A DNA stretch of 64,000 bases, from positions 1 through 64,000 of the forward strand of contig JADJVW010000009.1 of assembly GCA_016710365.1 (NCBI GenBank), read 5' to 3'. Shown here piece by piece: positions 1 to 12,069 of the stretch. The notes below the pieces were generated by a model, which was not told the DNA's origin, did not search any database, and was given only the letters and a program-made list of their open reading frames with translations. Position 1 is the first letter of the stretch; every line of letters starts with the position of its first letter. The stretch comes from Candidatus Caldilinea saccharophila (GTDB lineage: Bacteria; Chloroflexota; Anaerolineae; Caldilineales; Caldilineaceae). The translations under genes and the position numbers were made by a program.

Positions 1-574
1 CTGGCGAGAACGTGACCGATGCGCCGATCCTGGAGCGCCGCCGCCACATCGCCTACGTGCCGCAGGATCGCGGGCGCATGGGCGGCAGCCTGCCGGCCTC
101 GGTGGTGGAGAACGCGATCATGACGCACCATCGGCTCAACGACGCGCTGGTGCGCTGGGGTGGACTGCTGCTCGATCGTGCAAGCGGCGCGGCGTTTTAC
201 CGACCGTCTGGCCGAGCGCTTCGCCGTCCACATGCCGGCCTACTCAGCGCCGCTGCGTGCGCTCCGGCGGCAACCAGCAGAAGGTGATCCTGGGCCGCGA
301 GCTGCTGCTTGACAGCCCCTTTATCCTGCTCGACCAGCCGACGCGCGGGCTGGATGTCGGCTCGATCGAATATGTCCACGACCAGATGCTGGCGATGCGC
401 GACACGGGCCGCGCGCTGCTGCTGATCTCAGCCAACCTGGAGGAGCTCTTTCTGCTGGCCGACCGCATCGTCGTGCTGCATCGCGGCGCGATCGTCGCCG
501 ATGTGCCGGTGGAGCAGGCCAGCATCGAACAAATCGGCCGCTACATGCTCGAAGGGAAAGACGCCGCCACATGA
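1..574 (+). pseudogene. Sugar/nucleoside ABC transporter ATP-binding protein, C-terminal part, two frameshifts
   Basis: This is the C-terminal half of an ATPase that powers an importer of the simple-sugar/nucleoside (BmpA-RbsA-like) class. Reading from base 12 gives an AYVPQDRGRMG stretch typical of the second ATPase domain. The frame moves near base 192 and again near 262, where SGGNQQKVILGREL (ABC signature) and FILLDQPTRGLD (Walker B, D-loop) follow, then ISANLEELFLLADRI. The three pieces join into one continuous family-like sequence, so the two shifts are either sequencing errors or recent damage. The 5' part lies outside the window. It is co-oriented with the two permeases downstream, which fits one transporter operon. 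Confidence 0.82.
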
Positions 575-590
575 GTTTGGGAACTGCTTC

Positions 591-704
591 ATCACCAAGA
601 CGCCAAGGACACAAAGGGGCGCAAAGAAAACTTGAGATGGGGAAAGGCATATCCCTTTTGCTCGCTTTGTGCCGCTTCGTGCGCTTCGAGCCTTTGTGGT
701 TCCG
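591..704. repeat. Dispersed imperfect palindrome, accacgaag-type (family B copy 1)
   Basis: The intergenic sequence has a left arm rich in 'accaagacgccaaggacac' and 'gggcgcaaag', and a right arm with 'ctttgtgccgcttcgtg' and 'cctttgtggttcc', so the ends can pair imperfectly. A related element lies at 52004-52098. It sits between the ATPase and the first permease. No coding capacity is supported. Confidence 0.6.
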
Positions 705-731
705 CTTGAATTTCTTGAGGTGTAGTCGCTG

Positions 732-1789
<1,058 letters not shown>

Positions 1790-1811
<22 letters not shown>

Positions 1812-2016
1812 GACGGATTTACACGGATTCCTTCAAAAATAGTAACGGTTCAGGCGGGGCACAGATCGGTCAATCAATGGCACGCAGATAACGCGGATCA
1901 GGCGGATTTTCGCTGATCTAATCCATGTTATCCGCGTGCCGTGCACTCGGACAAATCGATACGATTCTTAAAAATCCGTGAACATCCGCCAAATCCGCGC
2001 CATCCGCGTTCTATCG
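1790..2016. repeat. Dispersed GCGGAT/ATCCGC palindromic repeats (family A, compound copy)
   Basis: Between the two permeases are tandem 'acggatt' units (1794-1840), a palindrome with arms ggcacgcagataacgcggat and atccatgttatccgcgtgcc (about 1879-1940), and a run of 'atccg' units (1975-2016). Copies of the same design occur at 14992-15060 and 22252-22331. It interrupts a transporter operon without separating it from translation signals, because the second permease has its own ribosome site. Confidence 0.7.
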
Positions 2017-2033
2017 TTCGGAAAGGTCAAGCG

Positions 2034-2925
2034 ATGAATATTGTCACCGGGCTGATCAACGGCGCGATTGCCGGGGCCACGCCGATCTTGCTGGCCGCGC
2101 TGGGCGGCGCCTTCACCTTTTACGCCGGCGTCTTCAACATCGCCATGGAAGGGATGCTGCTGATGGCGGCCTTCTGTGCGGTGTGGGGATCGTTCACCTT
2201 TGGCTCGTGGGTGGCGGGCGTGCTGCTGGCGATCGCTGGCTCGCTGGGGCTGGCGCTGATCTTCATCCTCTTCGCCGTCTTGCTGGACACCGACGAATTT
2301 GTCACCGGCATTGCGCTCAACCTCTTCACATTGGGCGCGACGACCTACCTGCTGCGCCAGAGCTTTGGCGTCAAGGGCGTCTACGCCGGGCCGGGCATCG
2401 ACCCGATTCCCAGCCTGAACTTTCCCCTGATTGCACAGATTCCGCTGATTGGTCCAATTCTCTCCGGCCAGAACCTGATGGTCTATGTCGCCGTGGTGGC
2501 AACCGTGATCAGCGCGTTCCTGGTCTTTCAGACGCGCTTCGGGCTGCGGCTGCGGGCGGCGGGCTACAATCCGGCCAGCCTCGACTCGTCCGGCGTGCCG
2601 TCGAACCGGCTGCGCGTCTACTCGCTGCTGCTCTGCGGCGTGCTCTGTGGGCTGGGCGGAGCGTTTCTGTCGCTGGGCTATGTCAACCTTTTTTCGGAAA
2701 ACATGTCGGCCGGCCGCGGCTGGATTTCGCTGGCCGCGATCATTCTGGTCAGCGGCAACCCGTGGGGCGTGGCGCTCATCTCGCTGCTCTTTGGCTTTGC
2801 CGACGTGCTGGGGCTGCTGCTGCAAGGCTATCAGGCACCTTCGCAGTTTACAGCGATGACCCCGTACATTGCGACCATCGTGGCGCTCTACTTCTATGCG
2901 CGCCGCCAACGGAAGGAACAGAATT

Positions 2926-2939
<14 letters not shown>
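2034..2939 (+). CDS. ABC transporter permease, second subunit (BPD_transp_2 family)
   Basis: A 301-residue membrane protein starting MNIVTGLINGAIAGATPILL. It belongs to the YufQ-like second permease of nucleoside/simple-sugar importers: FYAGVFNIAMEGMLLMAAF near the N-terminus is the hallmark conserved stretch. The ATG at 2034 follows GGAAAGG; an upstream in-frame ATG at 1941 would translate repeat DNA and is rejected. About eight membrane segments are visible. The 3' end overlaps the ADP-ribosylglycohydrolase start by 14 bases, which suggests translational coupling. Confidence 0.88.
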
Positions 2940-4322
<1,383 letters not shown>

Positions 4323-4326
<4 letters not shown>

Positions 4327-4406
4327 GCGGTGATGAAATTGTGGAGGCGCATGACCTGACAATAACTTTCAGCGCAAAGGCGCAGCGGAGTCCGGCTTGC
4401 GGGTGA
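4323..4406 (+). pseudogene. Start of a truncated next operon gene
   Basis: An ATG overlaps the hydrolase stop in an ATGA arrangement and opens 27 codons (MSGDEIVEAHDLTI...) that end at a TGA just after an AGCGCAAAGGCGCAGCGG stretch resembling the family B repeats. The tight coupling implies a real next gene in the transporter operon whose body has been replaced. The sequence is too short to identify. Bases 4408-4634 after it hold AT-rich DNA with no gene seen; TTGACT at 4484 could be a weak -35 for the following gene. Confidence 0.45.
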
Positions 4407-4634
4407 TGATGCCGTTGCCCAGTGCAAGCGTTTGGATATTTTGTCGATTCGACCAATATCGGCTGCATAGCGGATCATATCTCTTGACTTGTATGATATT
4501 ATTTTCTGTAGAAGAATTCATCATTGATTTGCTTGATAATGGCTAGTTTTGGAGGGAAATAAAGCAAAATATTATTCAACATGAGAATTCAACTGGTTAA
4601 AACAAATCTTAACTCAGAAAAATTAGAGGGCAAT

Positions 4635-7580
4635 ATGAATAGCATTTTTGTTTTAGGCGCACTGCTCACTGTAGTATCAACTTGGGCAAATGTTGGCCTT
4701 CCTTCGCCCCTTGCTTCCCAATCTCCTGCCCCAAGCAACCCCGAAATCACGATTGGAGAGCCAGGAACGAGTTTTCGTTATGTTGAAACCTATGGCACTT
4801 CGGAAGAACCTTATCTTGCCGACACTGCTCACATCAATCGACCCTTGGGCCTTTTCGTAGACAACAGCGATAACCTGTATGTTACCGAAGAGCAAGGTCA
4901 TAGGGTTCTAAAATACAGATCAACGAGGGAAAATTTACTGGCTCTTGGTCAAGCAGGAATCTGCGAGAGTGGAGATATCGGCTTTTGTAATGCCAAAGAT
5001 GTCGCTGTAGATGGTGATGGAAACCTTTGGGTTGTCGAACCGCACCGTGTTGTCCAATACAGCCAGGATGGAACTTTCCAGCAAGAATTTCCGGCGGATG
5101 AGCCCTGGAGTAGTGGGTCGGGCAATGACCGCTTCGATGATCCGAACGGCATCGCTTTCGACACTTCTGGTCGAATGTACGTTTCTGATTACGCGAATCA
5201 GCGCATCCAGATCTTCGACATGATCACCGGCTCGCCCGTCTACAGCGCAACCATTGGGTACACCGATGTGATTAGCTCTACCCCCGGATACTTCGATCAT
5301 CCCATGAAAATCGCTCTCGATTCGTCAGACCGATTATACGTTGCAGAAATAGGAAACAACCGCGTCCAACGCTGCACCTACAGCAGTGGGTGGTCTTGCA
5401 CAGTGCTGGATAGTAACCTGAATGGGCCTCAGGGAATTGCGGTTGACAACAGTGACAATGTTTACATTGCTGATACCTGGAATGGTCAGATCCGCAAATG
5501 TACATCGGCGGGTGCTTGCAGCAATTTCGTGACCGACGTTAAGGGCTATACCGATGTGGCTGTCGACTCAGTTGGCAACGTGTATGGCGCGGCTCCTTGG
5601 GAATCGGTGATTGATAAATTTAATCCCAGTGGTGTGTACCAGGGAGTTTACCTGGGCGTTGAATTTGTCCCCTATCTAACCGATAACAACCACTACTTCC
5701 ATCCCAGGGTAGCGATTGACCCTTCAAATAATGTCCTGATTATCGAAGAAAATGGTCACCGCCTGGTTAAACTGGATCCAAACGGTAATTTTCTTTGGTC
5801 GTTTGGCGTTCCAGGTGTAGACGCAGACGATAATTCACATCTGGCTTATCCGCATGGTGTAGCTACAGACGGAAGTGGGAATGTGTACGTTGCGGGCGGT
5901 TGCCAGATTAAGATCATCAGCGCGGCCGGATCGTACTTGAATACCCTCGGAACCGGCTGCGGTACGGGCGATTATGAGTTTGGCTGGGCTTCTGGAATTG
6001 ATGTTGATGCAAGCGGTAATATCTATGTGGCCGATTATGACAACCATCGGGTGCAAATCTATAACAGCGACCGGGTTTTCATTGGTCGGATCGGTGTCAC
6101 CGGAGAATGTAGTGCTGCTAACGATCATCTATGTACGCCGATCGCGGTAGAGGTTGATGCCAGCGGAAATATCTATGTTACTGATGGTGGCAATTTGCGC
6201 GTTCAGAAGTTCAATAGCAGCCGCGTTTGGCAAATGACCATTGGCGACGGTACCTGGGGCGAAAGGATCACTCAGCTTTCCTGGCCCGAGGATGTGGCAG
6301 TGGATGCTCACGGGAGAATCTACGTTAGCGACTGGAATAATAACCGGGTTCAGGTGTTTGATCCTGATGGGGCCTACCTGACCACCATCGCTGGAAGCTG
6401 GGGTTTCAATGCAAGCCAGTTGAAGGGCGCGCCGGGAGTTGACGTTAACAGCACCGGCGATGTGTATGTAGCCGATTGGGAGAATCATCGCATCCAAAAA
6501 TTCGCTTTGGGCGTTCCCAAGTGGAAGCAAGTGAACATCAATGGTTTTGGTAAGCACTCAACAAACGGAGTAAACTCTCTAGAAATCTTCAATGGCCAAC
6601 TTTATGCCTCAGCTTCGAACTGGGATTTAGGCGCTCAACTCTGGCGGTCCGATGATGGCATGAATTGGGTATCTGTGAGTGAAATGGGGTTTGGGAGTGT
6701 TTACACCAACACCAATCCAGCCATTCCAGATATGATCGAGTTTGGCGGACACCTTTATGCCAGCACTGCTTGGGACGGTATCCCCGGGCAGATTTGGCGT
6801 TCCCCTGACGGCACTACCTGGACGCAGGTTGTTGAAGATGGATTTGGTAATAGTAACAATAATGCCATTACTCGGTTTATTGTCTTCAACAATACCCTTT
6901 ATGCAGCAACCGGGAATAGTGACGATGGCGCAGAAATCTGGCGCAGCACCACAGGAAATCCTGGGTCATGGGTAAATGTTGTGGCAGGTGGAAGCGGCGA
7001 TGTCAATAACATCTATATCAATAGCTTTGCCACTTTTAGCGGATATCTTTACGCCGCTGGAGAAAACCCCACGGACGGCGCAGAGGTGTGGCGCACAAGC
7101 AATGGCACCACCTGGACGCAAGCTAATATAAATGGTTTTGGTGATGCTGATAATATTCATATCGGCAGCATTATTGTATTCAACAATATGCTCTATGCCA
7201 GTACCCGCAACGATGCAAATGGAGCAGAAATCTGGCGATCATCGAATGGCACCTCCTGGACGCAGTTTGCGAATGGTGGTATTGATGATCCGGATAACTC
7301 TAAAATCGAATCGCTCTATGTGTTTGACAGTACACTCTATGCCGTGGCCAACAACAACATAGATGGAGTAAAAGTTTGGCGATTAGATCAAGGTGACACT
7401 TTTATACAAATTAATGTGGCGGGTTTTGGTGACAGCAACAACGACTCAACGCTTTGGAATGGTGCTACCATTGCTTATCAGGATCAATTCTATATCGGTA
7501 CTTCGAACTGGGCTAATGGTGGTGAGCTATGGCGATATGAGCCGCTAGAAAATATCTATCTTCCTTTAGTGGTGCGGTAA
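4635..7580 (+). CDS. Secreted NHL-repeat beta-propeller protein
   Basis: A 981-residue exported protein. The ATG at 4635 has a GAGGG site and opens a signal peptide (MNSIFVLGALLTVVSTW, cleavage near PLASQS); an in-frame ATG at 4581 lacks a site. Residues ~60-640 carry many NHL-type repeats of the form 'G..VD.sGNvYVaD..NhRvQ.f', forming one or two propellers. Residues ~650-970 carry about seven repeats of 'FNN.LYAST.N..dGAEIWRS..GttWTQ'. The protein ends ENIYLPLVVR, a tail shared with two other exported proteins here. Base composition is more AT-rich than its neighbours, which suggests transfer. Ligand unknown; NHL domains bind proteins, RNA or glycans. Confidence 0.85.
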   Translation: MNSIFVLGALLTVVSTWANVGLPSPLASQSPAPSNPEITIGEPGTSFRYVETYGTSEEPYLADTAHINRPLGLFVDNSDNLYVTEEQGHRVLKYRSTRENLLALGQAGICESGDIGFCNAKDVAVDGDGNLWVVEPHRVVQYSQDGTFQQEFPADEPWSSGSGNDRFDDPNGIAFDTSGRMYVSDYANQRIQIFDMITGSPVYSATIGYTDVISSTPGYFDHPMKIALDSSDRLYVAEIGNNRVQRCTYSSGWSCTVLDSNLNGPQGIAVDNSDNVYIADTWNGQIRKCTSAGACSNFVTDVKGYTDVAVDSVGNVYGAAPWESVIDKFNPSGVYQGVYLGVEFVPYLTDNNHYFHPRVAIDPSNNVLIIEENGHRLVKLDPNGNFLWSFGVPGVDADDNSHLAYPHGVATDGSGNVYVAGGCQIKIISAAGSYLNTLGTGCGTGDYEFGWASGIDVDASGNIYVADYDNHRVQIYNSDRVFIGRIGVTGECSAANDHLCTPIAVEVDASGNIYVTDGGNLRVQKFNSSRVWQMTIGDGTWGERITQLSWPEDVAVDAHGRIYVSDWNNNRVQVFDPDGAYLTTIAGSWGFNASQLKGAPGVDVNSTGDVYVADWENHRIQKFALGVPKWKQVNINGFGKHSTNGVNSLEIFNGQLYASASNWDLGAQLWRSDDGMNWVSVSEMGFGSVYTNTNPAIPDMIEFGGHLYASTAWDGIPGQIWRSPDGTTWTQVVEDGFGNSNNNAITRFIVFNNTLYAATGNSDDGAEIWRSTTGNPGSWVNVVAGGSGDVNNIYINSFATFSGYLYAAGENPTDGAEVWRTSNGTTWTQANINGFGDADNIHIGSIIVFNNMLYASTRNDANGAEIWRSSNGTSWTQFANGGIDDPDNSKIESLYVFDSTLYAVANNNIDGVKVWRLDQGDTFIQINVAGFGDSNNDSTLWNGATIAYQDQFYIGTSNWANGGELWRYEPLENIYLPLVVR

Positions 7581-7597
7581 TAAAGCTTGCATCTATT

Positions 7598-7645
7598 ATG
7601 GATGAGCCAAGATGCAATTGGGGTACTCTTGGCTCATCCATTTTG
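7598..7645 (+). terminator. Rho-independent-like terminator after the NHL gene
   Basis: Perfect 15-base arms (7598-7612 and 7627-7641, atggatgagccaaga and its complement) enclose a 14-base loop and run into TTTTG. It lies 18 bases after the NHL stop codon. Confidence 0.75.
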
Positions 7646-7652
7646 AAAATGC

Positions 7653-7778
7653 GCCCACCCCCGCTAGCACCTGACCCGGCGGGCGCTGCGCTTCCGCCTT
7701 GGTGAGGGTACGGCGAAAATGCTTTGCTAACGGGGTTAGCGGTTCGTCGCCGCCGGTCAGGTGAAGCCAACGTTCGGC
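7653..7778 (+). other. Decayed attC-like recombination site
   Basis: The left end GCCCACC-ccc-gctaGcacctgacc and the right end ggtcaggtgaagc-caac-GTTCGGC pair as in integron attC sites, with an unpaired G in the left arm (gctaGcacc against ggtgaagc). The ends closely resemble the site at 60607-60737: tgcgcccaacaccgcttgca there, tgcgcccacccccgctagca here. Both outer boxes deviate from RYYYAAC/GTTRRRY by one base, so it is probably inactive. Its orientation fits a cassette gene on the left. Confidence 0.5.
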
Positions 7779-7904
7779 CGCGCAGACACGCTACGGGCAG
7801 GTCAAAGGATTCCAGAACAGTGGCTGTGATTCATTACTTAAGTTTGGAGCCAAGGCTCAAGACTCAAGGCAAGGCAAGATGGACGAGACAGAGAGAGCCG
7901 CACG

Positions 7905-9240
7905 TTAACAACTGAAAAGAGAAGTAGATGGACCAGAAATCAGGCCGGTTTGCGCCGATGGGAGGATTTTCTGACAACCGGATGGCGTTTTCGCTGTTTC
8001 GGTCGAAAACCCAATGGTCGTCCAGTGCCTTTTCCTGCGGGATGGGGTGCAGAAGCCAGGTGAACCCAACGAGAGCAAAAAGGGAAGGGCGGCTCGCTGC
8101 ACCTGTCTGGGGGGTAAGGGTCGTATCCTGCCGCCGACATGGGTTGGATGCCAGCGGGGACGATGGTCAACAACTTGGTGACGGATGAGCAACAGTTGGG
8201 TGTAAGCAAGAGCGCAAGACCAGACCCAGCGCAAACGAGCCTGGAGGCTGGGCGAGTTGGAGGCAGTCAACCCCAAATGCTGTTTCAGAAACCTGAACAT
8301 GTGTTCGATGGCGAAGCGCCACAGGTACATGCGCGCTGGGTCAGCCAGCGCCACCGAAGTCGGCCCGGTCCAGAACAGGTATAACGGACGCTTGAAGCGG
8401 GGGCGCCGTCCGCTTTGAGAAACTGGACCGAGAGCACCATGCCGACCAGGAAGGGCAGTTTGTAGAAATGCAGCTCTCTTGCCACGCCATCAGGCGCACC
8501 TGCTGCCCCAACAGTATACACGTCTCAATGCGGTCCGCTTCCCGACCAGGCGCAGCGAGTTTGAACTTGTCGCCCTGGATGCGAGGTCGTCCTCGTTGTC
8601 CTGGCTGACGTTCCGGCGGCTCCTCATAGAGCACCCGATTGCTGCGGATGCGCACCAGCGCATAAACAGCCTGAATGACCATGAATACCGAGAGAAAGGC
8701 AACATTGCAGTAGAGCGAGTCAGCTACCACCACCTTGGGGCGATGACTCTCCTGTGCAACCAGCGTTGTGACCTGTTCGCTGCCGACCTGACTATCCGTG
8801 CTTTCGGTTGGCACACGGCGAATGTCCAGGGGCATGCACCATGAGGTGCCGCTTGCCACCAGCCGCACCAGCCAGGAATAGACATGGCACCTCCGTCAGT
8901 GCATATCTGCCCTTCTTTGACTGTCCACGGTCTGGCAAGGTCTCGGCTTCCGGGCGGGCTCTTTCGTGCAGTCCACCGCATAAACCTCGTACCCGGCGAT
9001 TATCTCTGCCTCTGGCGGCTGATTGCGCAACAGCACCTTGCGCAGAAGGTAGTACAGAATCCGTCCTGACTTCAGAAAGTCATAGACGCTGCTGAACTCT
9101 CGCCGGAACAACGGAGACTCACTCAGCCCAACCGGCGACTCCACCACCGGCGCACTCGTCAGTGCATCCACTAGGTCCAGGCCAGCGTCGGCTCTCTGCT
9201 GCAAACTCTGGTATACTTCTCTTCGGAATCGGTTGATCAT
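7905..9240 (-). pseudogene. DDE transposase (IS4/IS701-like), multiply frameshifted
   Basis: Reading the minus strand from 9240 (MINRFRREVYQSLQQRADAG) gives transposase sequence in at least three frames. All three acidic catalytic positions remain visible: the first Asp in EVYAVDCTKEPARK (~8970), the second in VVVADSLYCNVAF (~8715), and the Glu in LWRFAIEHMFRFLKQHLG (~8310). Frames change near 8900, 8420 and probably 8370. No convincing terminal inverted repeats or target duplication were found at the edges, so the exact element ends are not given. Confidence 0.75.
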
Positions 9241-9410
9241 TGGTCACTTCCTTTCGGATACTTGCTAGACCAATTGTCGCCGATTCCTTTTCAGTTGGTA
9301 AAGTTCAGCCGCCTCTCGCAACTCTAAACTCAAGTTCATTAGCCATTGAGCAATAAATCGCCTTGATGAATTATGGTAGAATCTCTCTAAATTGAACTGC
9401 AGAGGTGACC

Positions 9411-9665
9411 ATGACGCTAGCAACACTCGAAACGGTGCAACGCCTAATTGACCAATTAACGCCACTTGAGCAGATGCGGCTGCTGGAATATTTGACGCCG
9501 CGTATCGTCCGAGCGGTGGCGACGCGCCAACCAGTGACGGATGCCGCTGGCGCAACCCGAAGTGAGGCTTGGCAACGATTTTTCCAAATTGGCGATGCAC
9601 TGGTAGTCAGTGATAAGCCTGGCATACCGACGTTAACTGAAACTGTGCAGATGATGCGGCGATAA
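9411..9665 (+). CDS. VapB-like antitoxin of a PIN toxin pair
   Basis: An 84-residue protein, MTLATLETVQRLIDQLTPLE..., rich in charged helical sequence; the C-terminus contains TRSEAWQRFFQIGDAL. It lies three bases before a PIN-domain toxin on the same strand, the standard order for a VapBC module. The ATG at 9411 follows CAGAGGTGACC. The DNA-binding fold is not clear from sequence alone; the antitoxin role rests on size and context. Confidence 0.7.
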   Translation: MTLATLETVQRLIDQLTPLEQMRLLEYLTPRIVRAVATRQPVTDAAGATRSEAWQRFFQIGDALVVSDKPGIPTLTETVQMMRR

Positions 9666-9668
9666 GCA

Positions 9669-10112
9669 ATGTATACCGTGGACACAAGCGTCTGGGTGAA
9701 CAGCTTTGACCAGCGCGAGCCAGGGCACGCGGTCAGCCGCCAAATACTGCAACACTTGGCTGGGCAAGGAATGCCATTCTTCGTGCCCCATTTGGTATTG
9801 GTCGAGGTCGCAGGCGCAATTAGCCGCTCTAGACAGGATGTAGCCCAAGCGCAGGCCTTTGCCACCGCTTTAAGCCAGTTGCCAAACGTCACCTTCATTG
9901 CCCTGGATGAACCCTTGGCGATGCAAGCGCTGATCCTCGCCGCTCAGCACAGTTTGCGTGGTGCAGATGCAGTGTTTGCCGCAGTAGCTTTGCAAGAAGC
10001 GTGTCTGCTGATTTCATTGGACAATGAACACTTAACGCGGCTCAAAAGTGTTGTGACAGTGTGGACACCAGGCGATGCGTTGTCAAATTTAGCTCTCCCA
10101 CCTGAAACCTAA
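9669..10112 (+). CDS. PIN-domain toxin (VapC-like ribonuclease)
   Basis: A 147-residue PIN protein. The acidic residues that bind metal are in place: Asp5 in VDTSVW, a Glu in LVLVEVAGAISR, an Asp in SLRGADAVFAAVA, and an Asp in LISLDNEHLTR. VapC toxins cleave RNA, often tRNA, and are held inactive by the cognate antitoxin. The reading frame is undamaged, unlike the mobile elements on both sides. 10113-10329 after it shows no gene; ACCTAAC at its end matches an RYYYAAC box but no partner box is found. Confidence 0.85.
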   Translation: MYTVDTSVWVNSFDQREPGHAVSRQILQHLAGQGMPFFVPHLVLVEVAGAISRSRQDVAQAQAFATALSQLPNVTFIALDEPLAMQALILAAQHSLRGADAVFAAVALQEACLLISLDNEHLTRLKSVVTVWTPGDALSNLALPPET

Positions 10113-10329
10113 CCGGTATCATTTGTGCTTATTATTTGCGCTCAAGGCTTCTCCGGCTATCGTGGCCGAACATACGCTGCACCGGGACTGGGCTAAACTG
10201 GGCTCGTTTTTAAGGTGTTTGCCCGCTTGGGTGCTTTCTCGTCAGGGTGGTGGATTGTTCGCAGCCGCCCGCAGGTGAGCGGGACATTCGGCCCCAAATC
10301 CAGATGAATAGCGAGGCCCCGACGCGAGA

Positions 10330-10802
10330 ATGCAGCGCTGTAGTGCAACAGAATTGCTGACGTCCTATTCACATTCACCACCGAGGCTATGCGATCTGTT
10401 CGTTGCCGTAGCATCCAAATGGCTGGGGCCAGTGGATGACGCGTCGAGCCGCGCCATTTACAGCGCGGTCGATCTGGGCGCCACCTTTTTTGATACGGCG
10501 AATGTCTACGGCGCCGGGCATAGCGAATGAGTCCTGGGCCAGGCGCTGGCTGGAAAGCGCCAGCAGGTGGTGATCGCCACCAAGTTCAATGCCGTCTTTG
10601 ACGAGACAACCCGGCAGGTCACCGGCGCGGATGCGTCGCCTGATGGCATCCGCCGCGCCTGCGAAGCGTCGCTGCGCCGGCTGCAGACCGACTACATCGA
10701 CCTCTACCAGTTTCATGACAACGGCTATCCTGTCGCCGAGGCGGAGCCGGTGCGCGATACGCTGGAGGGGCTGGTGCAGGCGGGCAAGGGTCGCGCCTAT
10801 AA
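10330..10802 (+). pseudogene. Aldo/keto reductase, N-terminal fragment
   Basis: The fragment encodes WLGPVDDASSRAIYSAVDLG, then FFDTANVYGAGHSE, VVIATKF and YIDLYQFHDNG, which are the nucleotide-fold and catalytic stretches (Asp, Tyr, Lys, His) of aldo/keto reductases. An in-frame TGA at 10528-10530 replaces the Arg usual in GHSERVLG. The frame is lost at 10803, where an IS3 element begins. The N-terminus before GPVDD is not recognisable, so the true start is uncertain. It belongs with the fragment at 12070-12381. Confidence 0.8.
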
Positions 10803-12040
10803 TGGACCCCAATATTAGGACAGTTCGTTAAGTAAGACCAACTGTACCGAATAGGGGGAAGAGGAATGACGCAGCGACGCAAACGGCATAGTGCCAAGTT
10901 CAAGTTCGACGTAGCTTGAAGCTGCCAAAGGGTTGAGACAGTCAACCAGATTGCGGGCAGGTGAAGTACCCTGAGCCAGGTAAGCCAGTGGAAGCGACAA
11001 CTGCTGGACGAAGGAATCGGCGTATTCAGCAGTGCGCGAGCGAACGCAGCGGGAACAGGATGCGTTACAAACCGACCTATTCGAGCAGATTGGCCGCCTC
11101 AAGATGGAGCTTGAGTGGCTGAAAAAAAAAAGTTGCCTACGTCGACTGACGACAAACGAGCGCTTATCGAGCCGAATCATCCAGTGATCAGCCTGGCTCG
11201 CCAGTGTGAGCTGGTGGAGTTGAGTCGATCAGCCTGGTATTACACGCCGGCAACTGAGACAGCGGCGCATCTGCAACTGATGCGGCAGATCGATGAGTTG
11301 TATCTTGCGATGCCGTATCTGGGTAGCCGTCGCATCGCAGTCAAACTGAGCCAAACGGGACAGGCGGTCAATCGGAAGCGGGGCCCAACGGTTGTTGCGC
11401 ATCGTGGGGTTGGAGCGATCTATCCCAAACCACGCACGAGTCAGGCGGCGCCAGAGCACAAGATCTATCCTATCGCCTGCGTAACGTCGCCGTTACTGTG
11501 CCAAATCAGGTCTGGTGTGCCGATATCACCTACATTCCGATGCCCACCGGCTTCATGTACCTGGTTGCGATCATGGATTAGTATAGCCGCTATGTACTCG
11601 GCTGGCGCCTCTCCAATACACTGGACGGACAATTCTGTCTGGACACTCTCCAGGAGCTTCTGGCACGGAACAAGCCGACAATGTTCAATACGGACCCAGG
11701 GGTTCAATTCACTGCACGCCAGTTCACTGCGACACTAGAAAACGCTGGCGTGATCATTAGCATGGACGGTCGTGGCCGCATGTTCGACAATATCTTCATT
11801 GAGCGACTCTGGCGTTCGCTCAAGTGGGAAGACATCTATATCAAGGAGTATGCGACGGTGCGTGCGCTGGAGGCGGCCTGGCGCACTACTTCCAGCAGTA
11901 CAACTTTGAGCGGCCACACCAGTCACTTGCATACGCTACCCCGGCCATGATCTATGCTGGTGGTACGCTACGGGCGGGGGAAACTGTGGACAACCCCAAC
12001 AGCCGAGTTGACACACTCCCACCCCTACGGCGACAGCCAC
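10803..12040 (+). mobile_element. IS3-family insertion sequence, degenerate
   Basis: The left end starts TGGACCCCAATATTAGGACAG-like, as in IS3-family tips. OrfA begins at ATG 10866 (MTQRRKRHSAKFKFDVA) but breaks repeatedly. It ends near a run of ten A at about 11125, in the place where this family uses programmed frameshifting. OrfB follows to about 11960: ISLARQCELVELSRSAWYYTP, DITYIPMPTGFMYLVAIMD, a TAG in place of the following residue, FNTDPGVQF and the final Glu in DNIFIERLWRSLKWEDIY. The D, D and E positions survive, but stops and shifts make the element inactive. No matching right terminal repeat is seen. Confidence 0.8.
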
Positions 12041-12069
12041 GCACCGCCTCACAGGGTGGGCGAAGTCGA

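Noticed and set aside
4484..4512. Promoter for the NHL gene (TTGACT-17-TGTAGA)
   Set aside because: The -10 matches only three of six consensus bases; mentioned but not listed as a feature.
9411..10112. VapBC pair as part of the cassette cluster
   Set aside because: ACCTAAC follows the toxin gene but no GTTRRRY partner with pairing arms is found downstream.
10113..10329. Possible short minus-strand gene (10193-10414)
   Set aside because: No ribosome site and no recognisable protein; it overlaps the aldo/keto reductase fragment.
11115..11135. The run of ten A as an active programmed frameshift site
   Set aside because: Its place is right for IS3 recoding, but both reading frames of the element already carry other stops, so it cannot be functional here.
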